Shown piece after piece: positions 11,440 through 28,680 of a stretch of DNA of 64,000 bases (position 1 is its first letter; every line of letters starts with the position of its first letter). Below the pieces are notes generated by a model. That model was not told the origin of the DNA. It did no database searches and saw nothing but the letters and a program-made list of their open reading frames with translations. This stretch comes from Anthopleura xanthogrammica. Its lineage: Eukaryota; Cnidaria; Anthozoa; Actiniaria; Actiniidae. The stretch covers positions 5,782,968 to 5,846,967 of the forward strand of contig OZ025221.1 of assembly GCA_964019055.1 (NCBI GenBank). The letters are read 5' to 3'. Position numbers and translations under genes: made by a program.

Positions 11440-11497
11440 ACTACACAATAGCCTGCGTGAAGAGTTAAAGTCGGGCTGCACGCAGGCTAACTACACG
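11440..11497. mobile_element. 42-bp palindromic insertion with an 8-bp duplication
   Basis: The insert at 11448-11489 runs from TAGCCTGCGTG to CACGCAGGCTA. It is flanked by ACTACACA (11440-11447) and ACTACACG (11490-11497), a near-exact 8-bp target duplication. A 59-bp relative is inside a SINE at 27601-27659. Confidence 0.6.
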
Positions 11498-11498
11498 A

Positions 11499-11632
11499 TA
11501 GATCCCTTTCACGTGACGTCAAAGCAGCTCAATTTGGAAGATAAAACAAAAGAATTTCAATCTCCTGAGAATTGGAACCTTTTGTTTTGTCCTCCAAATT
11601 GAGCTGCATCCCGACGTGCTGCAAGAGATCTA
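11499..11632. mobile_element. Foldback MITE (family A), copy 2
   Basis: Near-full-length copy with the CAGCTCAATTTGGA and CCTCCAAATTGAGCTGC arms, ending GCAAGAGATCTATA. It immediately follows the 42-bp palindrome. Confidence 0.75.
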
Positions 11633-11661
11633 TAAACTACCTTTTACCTTATGGGCGTATT

Positions 11662-11800
11662 GTTTTCCCATTTCAGACCACGTGTCATTCCCTAAAGTAG
11701 CATTTCTTTGTTTAACGGTTGTGCATGAGAAGACACATGAATATTGATACGACTCAAACAAAGAATCTTATTCTCAATAAAATGACACGTGATCTGAATT
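11662..11800. mobile_element. Foldback MITE (family B), copy 1
   Basis: Outer arms are CCCATTTCAGACCACGTGTCATT and its mirror AATGACACGTGATCTGAA. The inner parts CATTTCTTTGTTTAACGG and CTCAAACAAAGAAT are also mirrored. A close copy is at 49925-50068, and fragments are near 23045-23190, 25440 and 49305. Confidence 0.72.
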
Positions 11801-11810
11801 ACACCAAAGC

Positions 11811-12819
11811 TTAAGGTGTTTCCCAGTAGTTTTTTATTGACTACACTTCTCATGTTCATCTAGCGAATTGAAAACCTTTTCCTGGTCTGATCAAAATGAA
11901 TTTTACACCAGACATCAAGCATAGATGGAAGTTTTGATTGATGTCAATTTCAACTCGATCGGCGTTTCCATGGCAACGGAAAACAATGATCGTTGAAATC
12001 AGTTTTCCTTGAATATCTCCCGTTTTCGATGAGCTTCAGAAAAATGACTATATACATGCTAAACTTCGCATTCAGGCACAGCTATTCAGATGATAATTAG
12101 AGGATTGAATTAGAGCGATTTCGAATAAATCGCAAAAACATTCTGTGACCGCTTATTATGATACTGGAAACTATAGCAGAACAAAAAAATCCTTCGCGTT
12201 CGCAAAATAATGTCAAACCACTGCTAAACGTTACCTACAATATCTATTTACCTTTCCTGAAAGCGACATTTGTGAAAACTTTTTCTTTGCGGAGTTAGAA
12301 TTTTTCTTGTACAGGTGCTTTCAGTAGAATAGTTTGAACGATTTCACCTTCCTAGCAATTTCAAAATTATCTCTCAAACGAACGAATGAATACAGCTAAC
12401 GTTTAGCAGTAGTTTGACATTATTTTGCGAACGCGAAGGATTTTTTTGTTCTGCTATAGTTTCCAGTATCATAATAAGCGGTCACAGAATGTTTTTGCGA
12501 TTTATTCGAAATCGCTCTAATCCAACCCTCTAATTATCATCTGAATAGCTGTGCCTGAATGCGAAGTTTAACATGTATATAGTCATTTTTCTGAAGCTCA
12601 TCGAAAACGGGAGATATTCAAGGAAAACTGATTTCAACGATCATTGTTTTCCGTTGCCATGGAAACGCCGATCGAGTTGAAATTGACATCAATCAAAACT
12701 TCCATCTATGCTTGATGTCTGGTGTAAAATTCATTTTGATCAGACCAGGAAAAGGTTTTCAATTCGCTAGATGAACATGAGAAGTGTGGTCAATAAAAAA
12801 CTACTGGGAAACACCTTAA
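11811..12819. mobile_element. 1,001-bp long foldback element with 419-bp arms and TTAA duplication
   Basis: The left arm 11815-12233 and right arm 12397-12815 are near-perfect reverse complements, with only scattered mismatches. A 163-bp spacer separates them. The ends are GGTGTTTCCCAGTAG and CTACTGGGAAACACC, flanked on both sides by TTAA (11811-11814, 12816-12819). TTAA duplication is typical of piggyBac-type and some Kolobok-type elements. There is no transposase ORF, so it is non-autonomous. Confidence 0.85.
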
Positions 12820-14036
12820 AGGGTCTGTTTCCCCAACTATCATGTCAATAACTGTTTTTTCCATAGATTGTTCTTTTCTCTCTCTAGATTTCTACAATAA
12901 TTTAAAATTTAAAATTAAAAGTAGTAGGAGTTCAAATAGAACCTAAAAGAAAACTCAAACAAAAGGAAAACAAAACTTATATTAACACAACAAAGATTGT
13001 AAAAATAAAAACGATTGAAAAACCAGGGACCACGGAGCCCCCAACATTTTCAGCCGAAAATAATTTTGTTACGAGTTGCCTAATGCTTTGACATAAGTTT
13101 AATGCAATAGATATGTTGCAACTGCCCCTCAAAACACTGGAAATTGCATTTCCGAGAGCTTTAATTTCAAAATTTTCAGGAGGTGCAGGCATTCCCATGG
13201 GCTCCCTAGATTAACCTTCTCCCCGACTCAAAACTATGTTCCATGGTCCCTGAAAACAAATAAAAAATATTAGAATAATATTAATAATGGTAATAATAAT
13301 GTCAGCGACATCGAAACGTCGTAAAATAAGCGTTCTGTCTTATATTATCAAAATTTGTCCAAAAGCCACTCTTTTGGAAATGGTAATAATAATATTAATA
13401 ATAAATTAATAATAATAATATTAATAAAAAATTCATGTAATATTATTATAAGATGTAACAAATAAATGAAAAATATATATCTCAACAATATTTGAAGGTG
13501 TTGGCCAAAAATTTAGGGGGGGGGGTGGGGCAGGTCAAAATTATTGGTGTGTTATACTCTAAAACGCCCTATGTATTAGTAACAGGCCTAAAATTTTCAG
13601 TGTTCAATATACAGTACATCCAAAATTATTGGGGTGGCCCGGACCCCCCCCCCAGGAATTAAGGTTCAAAGTTCAATTCTCAGGATCTCCATGTCTGTGT
13701 TGGCTTCTCTCTGTTCTGTGTTACTTTAGCAGTACTGCATGTGATTCTCAATATTCTGCAAACTGGGTAGTTGTGAGTTTCCCCTCGGAATTTGGTTTTT
13801 CACTGCCGCCAGTCAAAAAATATAAAAGGTACTGACTGATTAGTTTTGATTAACGGCAGTGAAAAACCAATTTCACAACAAGCCATTGAAATGTCTGAGT
13901 TTGCAGAATATTGAGTTAACACCAGGGTATAGACCCCTTGCAACAAAACAGTAAGTTCCAATTCTCAGGAGATTGAAATTATATTGTTTTGTCCTCCAAA
14001 TTTAGCTGCTATTTATCAAAGCAAAATATTGTCATC

Positions 14037-14083
<47 letters not shown>

Positions 14084-15480
14084 TAATAATAAAGCTTTAT
14101 TTAATGAGGGTAGTACTAAATAGTACAAAGGTAGAAACTCATAGCCCTCTCTCACAGGAGTTATAAATTCTTTATTCTATTTCATGAAAGTGTTCAGATA
14201 CATTCAACTATTACCAATGCACCTTATACCTCTAGCAATAACAAAATAAGTTTTTCAAAATTATTTTGTGTAAAAATGAATAGAATATAAGGCAATAAAA
14301 TGAACAAAACGATGTTTCCTCTAGCAAGGTTTTAAAATATAACTTTTGTGTGTAATCTAAATGATTTTGGATTTTGAGTACATAATTTTGTAAGTTTGTA
14401 TTTTCTTTTGTTCTAGTGTTATCTTATTTTATTTTAAAAATATGAAGTTTACCTCATTGAGACTCTAAGTCATTCCAAAGGGAATACACCCAGTTATAGG
14501 ATACCTATAGAAACCCGTTATGTAGAATAGACCTTTGCTGAGATAGTGAACATGGTGCATTGTGGTATAGATTGGGTACAAACTTCTTTTGTTCATCATG
14601 CCTTATATGGTGTTGTTTGTAACCTAAGCTAGACCACAATACATCATGTTTTTTTATCTAGGAAAAGGCTGTTGGGTTACTATGCTTCGATGAAGCCATT
14701 TTGTGCTTCCACCTACCTACCCTACCCCTCCTAAACACCATTTTTACACCCCCACTTCCCCCTGAAAAGGGTACGATACTCCTGCCCCTTCCCTAACTAT
14801 TCTCTATTGTCTTACATGAAGAATGAAGAATATGGAAAAAAGATATAGATGACCAGTGATAATGACAGGTGAGAGGAGAGCATGTTGAACCTATTTTACA
14901 TTTTTAAGTAACTAGATTTGATTAGATTTTACAATTATGATTAATTTTAAATGATTGGAAATTGTCAATTATTAATTAAGACTTGGGCTTCCTGTGTCAA
15001 CAGTGTACTTCAAAAATCAGATCTGGGTTACCTGTGTAGCCAGCACATTAATTTAAGATCAAAGATAACATTTCTCAGTGAAACATTTTAAAATTCTATA
15101 CAAACATGTCACAGGGAGAGGGGTACCAAGGGAGGTCTTGTTCAATTTTTTGGTAACTTTCTGCATAATTATAAACTAATTAAAACTATTTTGACAACGA
15201 GGCTGACAGGAAATGATAAAAGAATAGAAATTTGAGATATATTTTTGTATTTTCCGGTCAGCCTCAGAATCAAGGTGGTTTTTATTCAAGTGACCTACGT
15301 ATGACTAAGTTAAATGTTACAATGGGGGTGACGCTGGAGGGGAGACTGTGTCTTTGGGTAAAAGGCTCTCTACTGCTGGGTATGTCTCTGCCCAAATTTG
15401 CGCAAGCTAAAAAAAAAGAAAAACCATCGTAAGCATCATTCTACTGTCTAACTTGATCTGTAAGTTGCATGACTGCAGTA
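12820..15480. other. Repeat-rich intergenic DNA between the EGF/TM gene and SNX8
   Basis: No confident gene. It contains AAT-rich tracts near 13270-13440 and 14037-14093, a GACATCGAAACGTCG motif near 13308 resembling decayed Penelope-type sequence, G-runs near 13517, a partial family-A MITE at 13929-14010, and a family-C foldback at 13735-13928. The motifs TTGGGCTTCCTGTGTC and TGGGTTACCTGTGTAG are at 14983 and 15024. A possible terminal SNX8 exon is at 13211-13249 (minus; see the SNX8 entry). Confidence 0.5.
13735..13928. mobile_element. Foldback element (family C), copy 1
   Basis: TTCTCAATATTCTGCAAAC and TTGGTTTTTCACTGCCG are mirrored by CGGCAGTGAAAAACCAA and GTTTGCAGAATATTGAG. A related half is near 38385-38500, 3' of an iPLA2 exon. 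Confidence 0.65.
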
Positions 15481-15482
15481 GG

Positions 15483-18400
15483 TTATCTGTCATTAAATTC
15501 TCTCAAAAAAGATCTCAAAAATAATAACACAATACCCCTGCCTACCTCTTTGTGTCCAAGGGAATTCGAGGCCACCATTTTATCTAAAGCAACAGCAATC
15601 ATTTTTATATTTGCATGAACAAGTTGAGTTTCCAACTGTAAGCAATGTAAGGAAAAGAAATTCCTGTTTTCCATGTTACTGATGTCAGCCTCTTGTTCCA
15701 AGATCTTGGACTCCAGAGCATCAACCATATTCTCCTGTCCTTTTGCTTGAGATAAAATCTGTCGCTTCTTGATCTGTTGCATTTTGTGAAGTGCATTCTG
15801 GTGATCCTTTAGAACACCTTTTTCATGTCTTTCACATAGGTCCTTTAAAGCCAAAGTATTAGGGACCATTAATTTTTTACTTGGGAAGGGGGGGGGGGGG
15901 ATTTGAGGGGTCATTATAAAAAATCAGGCTCAGGGGGGGGGGGGGGATAAGAAATCTGAGTCGCATGGTACTTTAACAATAAACAGAATGGCAAACAAGT
16001 GAGGGGCCATATTTTATGCAATGATGGAGGGGAGGTCAGATTTCATGTAAGGGTTACAAGCAAATCCCACCAGCCCCCCTCCTGATTAAAATTGAACAGT
16101 CTCTTTGGAGGAAAGTTTTTAAAGATAGAAATTGAAAAGGCAAATTTGTTATGAGAGGGTGGGATAGAAATTAGAAATTTTTGTAAGTTCTTAATGACTA
16201 ACCCTGTATGCTGATGTAACTTCAAGGAAAAGAGCAAACATCTCAGCAGCACCACATTCTTCTCGTTTAAACTGCAACCAGGAAACAAGCAACATAGTCC
16301 ATTTAGAAGAGTGTGTGAATGGTGCATTATCTAGCTTGGGTGACACAGTGTTTGCACCCAAGCTAACCCACAATATATCCTCCCCTCAATCCTCCCCTGC
16401 TAGTCAGTCAATAGGGCTGCGTGGCTATTCTAAAAATAGCCTGCTTAATAGATGCATGACTCAGACAAGCGCAATATTATACTGAAAAGAAAACGGAGAA
16501 ACACATTTTATTCATTTCAAAGCATTGCTTTTCAAAAAAAGTTGTCATTAAAAACCAAACGGCAGAAATCAGACTCAAGGAGATGAGAAATTAGGTTTGT
16601 TTGTCTGAGTTTGAAGTCGCTGCCACGCAGCCCCATTGATTAAAAAAATCAAATTGATTTTGAAATGAGTAATGATACTTACCCATGCCGCTGCTTTATC
16701 TGATAACCTGCCATAGTGTCCCATAAGACCATTAAAGCCATGCTTGAGGTGTCCCCAGGAGTCATTATTGCCGCAAGCCCACACTGTAGTTGGGTGTGAG
16801 TCTCCACTGAGAGCACTGTAAGCAACAAGTAATAAATATTAAGTATAAACAAACTAGTGGTCTATTGCAAATCATGCACTCTGATTGGCTACTGTATTAG
16901 TGGTTTATTTCTCATAGTCTACAGCCGTGGAGTACCAAGTTCTTGAAATAATAAATAAAATTTCAAAAGACTTTGCTTATAGAGGATAATGGTCCTCTTT
17001 TAACATCTCTAGTTGATTAGGGATGGGTTTGCCATTAAAATGGTCATCCCAGCCACATGAAGGTCTAACCATTTGTAGCCGTAATTACAAAGGCAGCACC
17101 TTCATCTGAGTTATTTTAAGACCCTGAGTGTTGGTCCAGCTGGGACTTGAACAACGACCTCCCGCACAACAGACCAAAGCTCTTATTAATTCTTATGAGC
17201 TACAATAAACCTAATAATAGGTTTTCAAGGAGTTTTCAAGGAGTTTAAGAGTGAATCCTGCTTGGTCTTGATTACATCTCCTTATATTACCTTAATTCCT
17301 TAGCAAATGCCAGCATGTCACTTGAAAAACCTTAAAATAAAGTAAAGAGGTCAGAAAGTCATCTTCATCAGCATTTATCATGAACATTATCATTCAACAT
17401 CATCACCTTTATCTCGCCAAATTCAAAACTTGAAAATGTTATCAAACCTTGACAAACCTTCTGTGAGTCAATCAAAGTCTGGCATGGCTAACTCACAGAC
17501 CGAAATAGAATTTTAGTGAGAAAAACCAGAATCAAGGGAGTGACCTAACAAACCCTGCTCACATGTGATTTTAAGTCCAGGAATCAAAACTGAGACCCAA
17601 GAGATGAGAGGTGAGTCCACTACTACTACTCCACACTTTTCCGCAAGTACTAGCTGAACTGACCAGGAATTAAATCATGATCTCCCACACACAAGATTAG
17701 TGATCAACCAAGCCAACGGTGATTCAGTACTTTACTGGCAAGATGTTCTTCACACTTACCAACAGTTCTTATAGTGATTCTATCTGTTATATCCTTCATT
17801 CTTTCAACTGAATTGTGAATACAACGAATCTGTTCTTTGCTTGCACTGAAGTTTGCTTGGACATCCATTGGAACCAGTTCCTTAAATGATAAAAATGTTC
17901 AAGTCTGTTGACTGTATTCTTTAGGAAGAATCTTTGGTTTGCTTTTTAAGGGGTTGTGTATCATCAGAGTTAAGACACAGCGTGACATTATAAAATATTT
18001 GATTTACTTAAGGGCAATCTTTACGAAACTTTGCAATTTTACTAATATTGATGTGACAAATTTCATAGTAAATTTCTTTTCTTGAAAAAACAAAAATCTT
18101 ATGTCACGCTAGCGTGATATAGGTATATTCCTACTGCCAATGGACTTGTAACAAACAACAGTAGGTCTGTTGACCTTCCCCAGCCCTTGTTTACCTTAAT
18201 CCCTACTGCCAATGGACTTGTAACAAATTCATCTGGGTAGGACTTGAATTGATCCTTCATCTTCTGACCAATATCCTGCATAAAAAAGTAAACAAATAAT
18301 TAATAGGCTGAACTGTAGTAAGCTTTTGTACAGTGCGAACCCTTTAAGAGTAAGACTACAGGGCAGCTTTATTATTATCATCATCATCACTATTCATCAT

Positions 18401-21400
18401 CATTCTTTACTATCATCATCACTATTCATCATCATCATTATCATCACCACTTTCATCATCATCATCACCACCACCATCATCATTACCAGTATCACTATCA
18501 TAACTTAACTTCAGCATAAACTTACAGATCCTTTGATTGTGAAAAAGAAAATGACAATTCTATCATTGCTGAGGATAGGATGACGAGCCACAACATTTAA
18601 GAATCTCTTCAGTGCTCTTCTTCTGGCTTCAATGAATTCTTTGCTCGCTGTGAAACAATGAAAACAAAAAATTATCAGGCTAAAAATAACTGCGGGTCAT
18701 CATGCAGTCTGGCCAGAATACACCAACCCCAAATTCATTGTTGTACCTCCCTAGTTACTGTTGCTATGTTGGACAAGCTAAAGTGTGTTTTTGATATACA
18801 GCATGGAACAGACACGGAAAATTGTAAATGTCTGTGTTAAAATAAATGCATTCTAATAGTACAGTAAGAAGAAAATCAATAACTGTCTACTAAAAACCTT
18901 CTGAATACACCAGTTTTGAATTCGCTGCAAACTGCTGTTTCTGAGAACCACAGACTCATTTGCACAGGCTTACCAAAGATCTTACCACAGGTAGCCCATT
19001 AAAAATGATAAAAAGTATGTGTGCAGAAATGATGCCCAAGAATACATGCATGCATTTCTTTAAGTGTGCTGTTAATCGAATGAAAAAAAAGACTTCTGGG
19101 TCCAAAACAAAAAGCAGTTTTAAAAAGATTTTTCTTACTTTTCCTTCGTGGATTTTTGTTGTCCAAAGTTCTAACTGTTTTAGGTGGAAGTTTAAATCAT
19201 TGAGAACATTTTTGCTTAATTAGCATTTTTATGAGCAGTTGGACCCAGAAATATGTCAGGACTTAACAGCTCTTTGATAGAGAAACAGCATCCTTACCTC
19301 CCATGAGCTTCTTTGGTGGTAACTTAGGAACAAGACGGTATGGAAATCTGGATAACAAAACATCATGGAAAGCAACAAAATCATTGTATCGTCGATGCAC
19401 TGTCAGGTTGTGTCTCTGTTGAGATAAAAAATTAATGTTTGTGCCTAATTACTCAGTCAAAGTGTCAAGAATGAAAAGTTTTCTGCCAGAACCAGAGGAG
19501 GAGTGAATAGTATCCCACAGTGCATTGCGAAGTCAAGCATATTATCAATTTTTTTCTTCGCACGTTGATCATTCTGTCCAATTCAGAAAAACGAGTAGAG
19601 CAGGAGGTTTCGTTAACTAAAGTGTGATTCTAGTAAATTTCTATAATTAAAATCTCCCCATGGAGTGGAGAAGGGGTGAGGAGTTTTTGTCCATCCCTAC
19701 CCCCTGGGGTTTCTAGTCTGTCTCTGTAATGGTGGCAATGGTGTTGAGTTTCTGTGGAACTACAAGGTATGTCCTCCACAGTGACAACTCCACCTCTTTG
19801 AAGACCTTCACTAGTGAGCAGGCAGTGTTGAAGGCAGGGCTCAAAAAAACGACCAGTCATACACTAGTCAAGATGTCCGGCGTAGGATATTTTGTTTTAT
19901 TTTTTTTCAAATATGAATGGTCAACATGCCCGTTCAAAAAACGTATTTCACCAGTCAAGTACCAAATTTTGCTGGACGCTGACCTTTGACAGGCTGTTAT
20001 TTTGAGTACTGGAAGGAAAAGTCTTTTAATGCCTTAACATATTCGAAATTGTGAACTTTTTTAACTGAATAAGAGTCACAATGAGATTCAGTGCTGCTTG
20101 TAGTTGAAAAAAAAAACATTCTAACCTAAATTATTTGTATTTAGTTGTATGCCCATAATTCCTTTCTGTCTTTGAATGACCTACATTACCTATGGCCTAT
20201 GACCTTTGGCTCCCTCAACAACTTTATTGAAAAGGGGCCTTTACAGAATCTGGATATTTTTCATTGAATTTCAAAAGTAATTACCTTACTGGAGATCTGA
20301 TATTCATTGTGTTTTAGTAGTATTCCTTTCTTTTCTGCTAGTAACTCAACCTCTACAGAATCAAGTGCCATAAGATCTTCATAATTGTAGCCAAGAATGT
20401 TTGGATTCTGTTCCCGTTGTACTCTACTACTCAGGCTTTTAAGATCTGACAGATCACCTAGTGATGGCTTGGGCAACTCTAAAAAAACCAGTATTAATTG
20501 TTAGTTATTATTATCATTAGTTATTCAAAAAAAACCCTTTGATTTAAACCTCTTTATACCCTGAAACAACCTCTTACTGCAGGAATACTGTGTGGTGCAC
20601 AGAATGTACCTAGAATTGTTCAGTTTTTGGTTACAAGCATGAGATGCGCGAGCGCTTTCATTGCAATATTGCAGGCGCATACATGAAAAAAAGGCATTTT
20701 CAGGTAAGATCACACATGCTATTGGCACTGCCCAAAAATCCCTCGGGATCATGTCTGCGCCTGCGATATTTTTGAAAGCACTCGCATATCTTGAAAATAG
20801 TCTATTGGCACAATGCTAGACGACCCGTGCTGACTAATTTCTAATGTAGCACCATACCCATAACTGATTACTTCCAGTTTTACAGCAGTGGAAATATTGT
20901 TTCTAAATGCACCTAATGCTTCAGGATGTCTTTATGATTTAAAAACCCTTATAAAATAAATAAGAATGGCATTTACTATTCTTTGATATCTCTTTTCATT
21001 GCCAAGATATTCATTATAGAAAATACAAAATGATGAAATAATAGGAGAATGAGATTGGAAAATTTAGTGGATTTTAATAGCAAGTAATGTGGGGATATAG
21101 CCCTCCAGCCTCTCCTACTCCGTGGTTCCTGCACATTAAACCCTGAAACAACCTTGAGGCTGATCTATGACGAAGGCATGGGTAACTCAGGGTTTGAAGT
21201 GGATTTTAATGTGTAAGGTTTTGGTGGGGAAGGAAAACGGGGAAAATTTGCTCACATGTGATGCGAGTCAAGGAATCAATATTAATATCCTTTCACCAAC
21301 CTGAGTCCACAAATGACTCCAGTGTTTTTTCTGAGATTGGTTTTCCCTGCTGCGCAATAGCTGTCAGTGCTAGAGCCTTGTACAGACCATCTCTAGTGAT

Positions 21401-22553
21401 GAAGCCTTCTTGTTTTGGATCAATTGCCTCCCAGATCTATTATGATATCAAACCATGCACAAAAGGAGAAGCAGTTAATAAGTGACAACACTTTTAAACA
21501 AAATACTCTCCTCAGAACACCTTGGAAATTTCAATCCCCACCATGGGGGGATGTACAGGCCTGTAACCAGGGGGGAGCACAGGGTGCACGTGCACCCCCC
21601 CATCAGACCAAAAGGTCCGCTTTTTATCAACATTTGTTTGTTAAAGTTAATAAAGTTCATTATTATTATTATTGCTTGAAAATAAAAAAAAAATACAGAT
21701 TTAATGTAAATCAAAACTATAACGGCTACTTCTATTTTCTATACTACACTTAGGTCCATTTTTACTTGATGTGCACCCCCCCGGTAAATGTTCTGGTTAC
21801 GGCCCTGATGTATGGTTATTTTCTGCAAGTGTACAACATGCCTTCCTGATATAATTATGTAAATCTAAAAAATCTTACTATACTATATTAAGTTATTATC
21901 AATTATTAGGTAACATTATTTTTTATTATTATCAAAATAATTTCTTCAGGAAACGTACCAAAGTGTGAAAAATTCGTTTGTTTTTCATTTATTGAGATAA
22001 TTTTTGCGCTTAAAATAATATACTTTCCAAGTAATGATAGGTTGTTGGATAAGCAAAATTTTCCTAAAGTATTGAATGCGATCAGATAATTTTCTTTGTA
22101 TCCTGGCACGTGTTGGTACAGAACACTTCTGTGTAGTAGATATCGGTTTTCGCATGAGTTCGTATATTTTGCAATGTAAACTTAATTCTTTTATAAATTC
22201 AAGAAAAAAAACATGCATTATGAACACCCAAATTTGCATCCAACAGAACATACATCGCTACAACTAGTGCTCTTAGGCAACAGACGTACCATTGTAAGGG
22301 AAGATTTAGGAAGACTAGATTTGACCAGGATCTTTATAAACATATCTTTCTCTATTCGGTTTTCCTGATTTGGACAAACTATTTGATAAACCTCTCGATA
22401 AAACTGAGGCACCGACCCTAAAAATAAAAAAACAATTAAGTATAATTAACAAAAACGGCTTTGCAAAAGATAACAGGAGGAAAATGTTTATAAAAAGGGT
22501 TGAAAATTGAAGTTAAAGTTTGTAAACTTACCGAATGTTAACGAAGCCGCCAT
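15483..22553 (-). CDS. SNX8: Sorting nexin 8 (SNX8/Mvp1-like)
   Basis: Exons on the minus strand: 22553-22532, 22417-22290, 21436-21301, 20478-20285, 19415-19298, 18647-18526, 18275-18195, 17880-17760, 17330-17291, 16815-16683, 16271-16203, 15842-15546 or to a stop at 15483. All phases agree, giving about 490-507 aa against ~465 in human SNX8. An EH-like N-terminal module (FYREVYQIVCPNQENRIEK, then GFITRDGLYKALALTAIAQQ) spans about residues 8-95. The PX domain is about 110-205 with the phosphoinositide-binding RRYNDF near 168-173 and PPKKLMG. A coiled BAR-like region extends to the C-terminus. The family sorts cargo from early endosomes to the trans-Golgi with membrane-tubulating activity. 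The 3' end is uncertain: either the last exon reads through to TAA at 15483, or it splices at 15546 (HKE|) to a short exon at 13249-13211 (GPWNIVLSRGEG, stop). Confidence 0.88.
17461..17640 (-). mobile_element. SINE copy (family S1), minus orientation, 5'-truncated
   Basis: ATCAAAGTCTGGCATGGCTA, CAAGGGAGTGACCTAACA, CACATGTGATTTTAAGTCC and the region with GAATCAAAACTGAGACCC match other copies. It lies in an SNX8 intron. Confidence 0.6.
18130..18227. repeat. 26-bp direct repeat copying the end of an SNX8 exon into the next intron
   Basis: CCTACTGCCAATGGACTTGT plus six further bases occurs at 18130-18155 (intron) and 18202-18227 (exon 18275-18195). The spacing is 72 bp. The intron copy stays in frame with the exon, so intron retention would repeat FVTSPLAVGI before a stop. 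Confidence 0.8.
18370..18502. repeat. ATC-rich microsatellite
   Basis: Interrupted ATC/ATT trinucleotides ending about 25 bp from the SNX8 exon 18647-18526, in the intron on its downstream side. Confidence 0.9.
20640..20815. mobile_element. Foldback MITE (family D), copy 2
   Basis: GAGATGCGCGAGCGCTTTCA, GCAATATTGCAGGCGC and AAGATCACACATGCTATTGGC are followed by mirrored GCGCCTGCGATATTTTTGAAAGC. Matches the copy at 1679-1866. Confidence 0.6.
21139..21290 (-). mobile_element. SINE copy (family S1), abutting an SNX8 exon
   Basis: CCCTGAAACAACCTTGAGGCTGA, GGTTTTGGTGGGGAAGG and GCTCACATGTGATGCGAGTC match the family body. The copy ends about 10 bp from the splice donor of exon 21436-21301. Confidence 0.6.
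21556..21807. mobile_element. hAT-like MITE with 5-bp target duplication
   Basis: The ends CAGGCCTGTAACCAGGGGGG and CTGGTTACGGCCCTG are inverted. ATGTA flanks both ends (21551-21555, 21808-21812). It has the same architecture as the elements at 34133 and 56394. No transposase is present. It lies in an SNX8 intron. Confidence 0.7.
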
Positions 22554-22655
22554 GTTGGCGAAGGAGGCTGGATTCAACTGCGCATGCTCAAGGGACTTGG
22601 ATCACGTGGTAATAACAAATGACCACGCCCCTTTCTATTACTCGATTACAACAAC
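22554..22655. promoter_or_regulatory. Bidirectional SNX8/DECR2 promoter (102 bp between start codons)
   Basis: The whole region between two divergent ATGs contains an NRF1-like palindrome TGCGCATGC (22579-22587), an E-box CACGTG (22603-22608) in ATCACGTGGT, and a GC-box-like CCACGCCC near 22622. There is no TATA box. The SNX8 start lies in AACATGGCGGC, a YY1-like motif. Confidence 0.7.
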
Positions 22656-28026
<5,371 letters not shown>

Positions 28027-28680
28027 TACAGCAATGCAGACTACAATAACCCTTGAAACTCTCTCTCATTTCTAGCAATTCATTCATCTCGGCAGAAGAT
28101 TAAATAATGCACTGATGTTCTAGTAACTTTTCCGTGCCATGCCTCTGTTTGGCTTACAGAGGCATCAAGTGATTTGTACATAGGGTCTTCCAGTTGACCA
28201 GAGATATTATTATCCCTAGATATACGCAAAAGTAAATCATGATCTTTTTATGTATGTCTGAATGAACTCATGTTTGTATTAAAAATATTTCGTGTCTCAC
28301 GCGTCTTTTTGGGAACTTTGCTTTGTACATACTGTGTTTTGAATGATTGACAACATCCTGTGTACGTCGTGTACATTTGATACGCTGCTGAAACTGAAAT
28401 ATCAATACACGCCGATTACATACGTGGACTCACAACATTGCATTTCCTCAACATCTTCCGACTTCAGTGATCAAAGAGTTAAGAAAAGAGAAGGAAGACA
28501 ACGTTAGAGGGAACAGCAACATTTGCCCTTAGCAACGAAAGAACTGTAAGACGAGATCATTGTTTTGAACTACAAAGAAAAGCAGCCCTCAAGCGAGTAA
28601 ATAGATCAGTGAGGCAAGAGAAGGCAGAGAACCATATTAAAGTCTAAGTGAGTTTGCCGCTAGTTCTTCGAGTAATCAAC
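28027..28680. other. DECR2 3' region and spacer
   Basis: Non-coding. A candidate poly(A) signal ATTAAA is at 28279-28284, about 250 bp after the DECR2 stop. The purine-rich DNA at 28480-28630 is probably the 5' leader of the next ORF. No repeat family was recognised. Confidence 0.4.

Noticed and set aside
12977..13198. Minus-strand 73-codon ORF beyond SNX8
   Set aside because: Opens from a GTG/ATG without a matching splice context and has no family match. It may be repeat-derived. The short neighbouring segment 13249-13211 is kept only as a possible SNX8 terminal exon.
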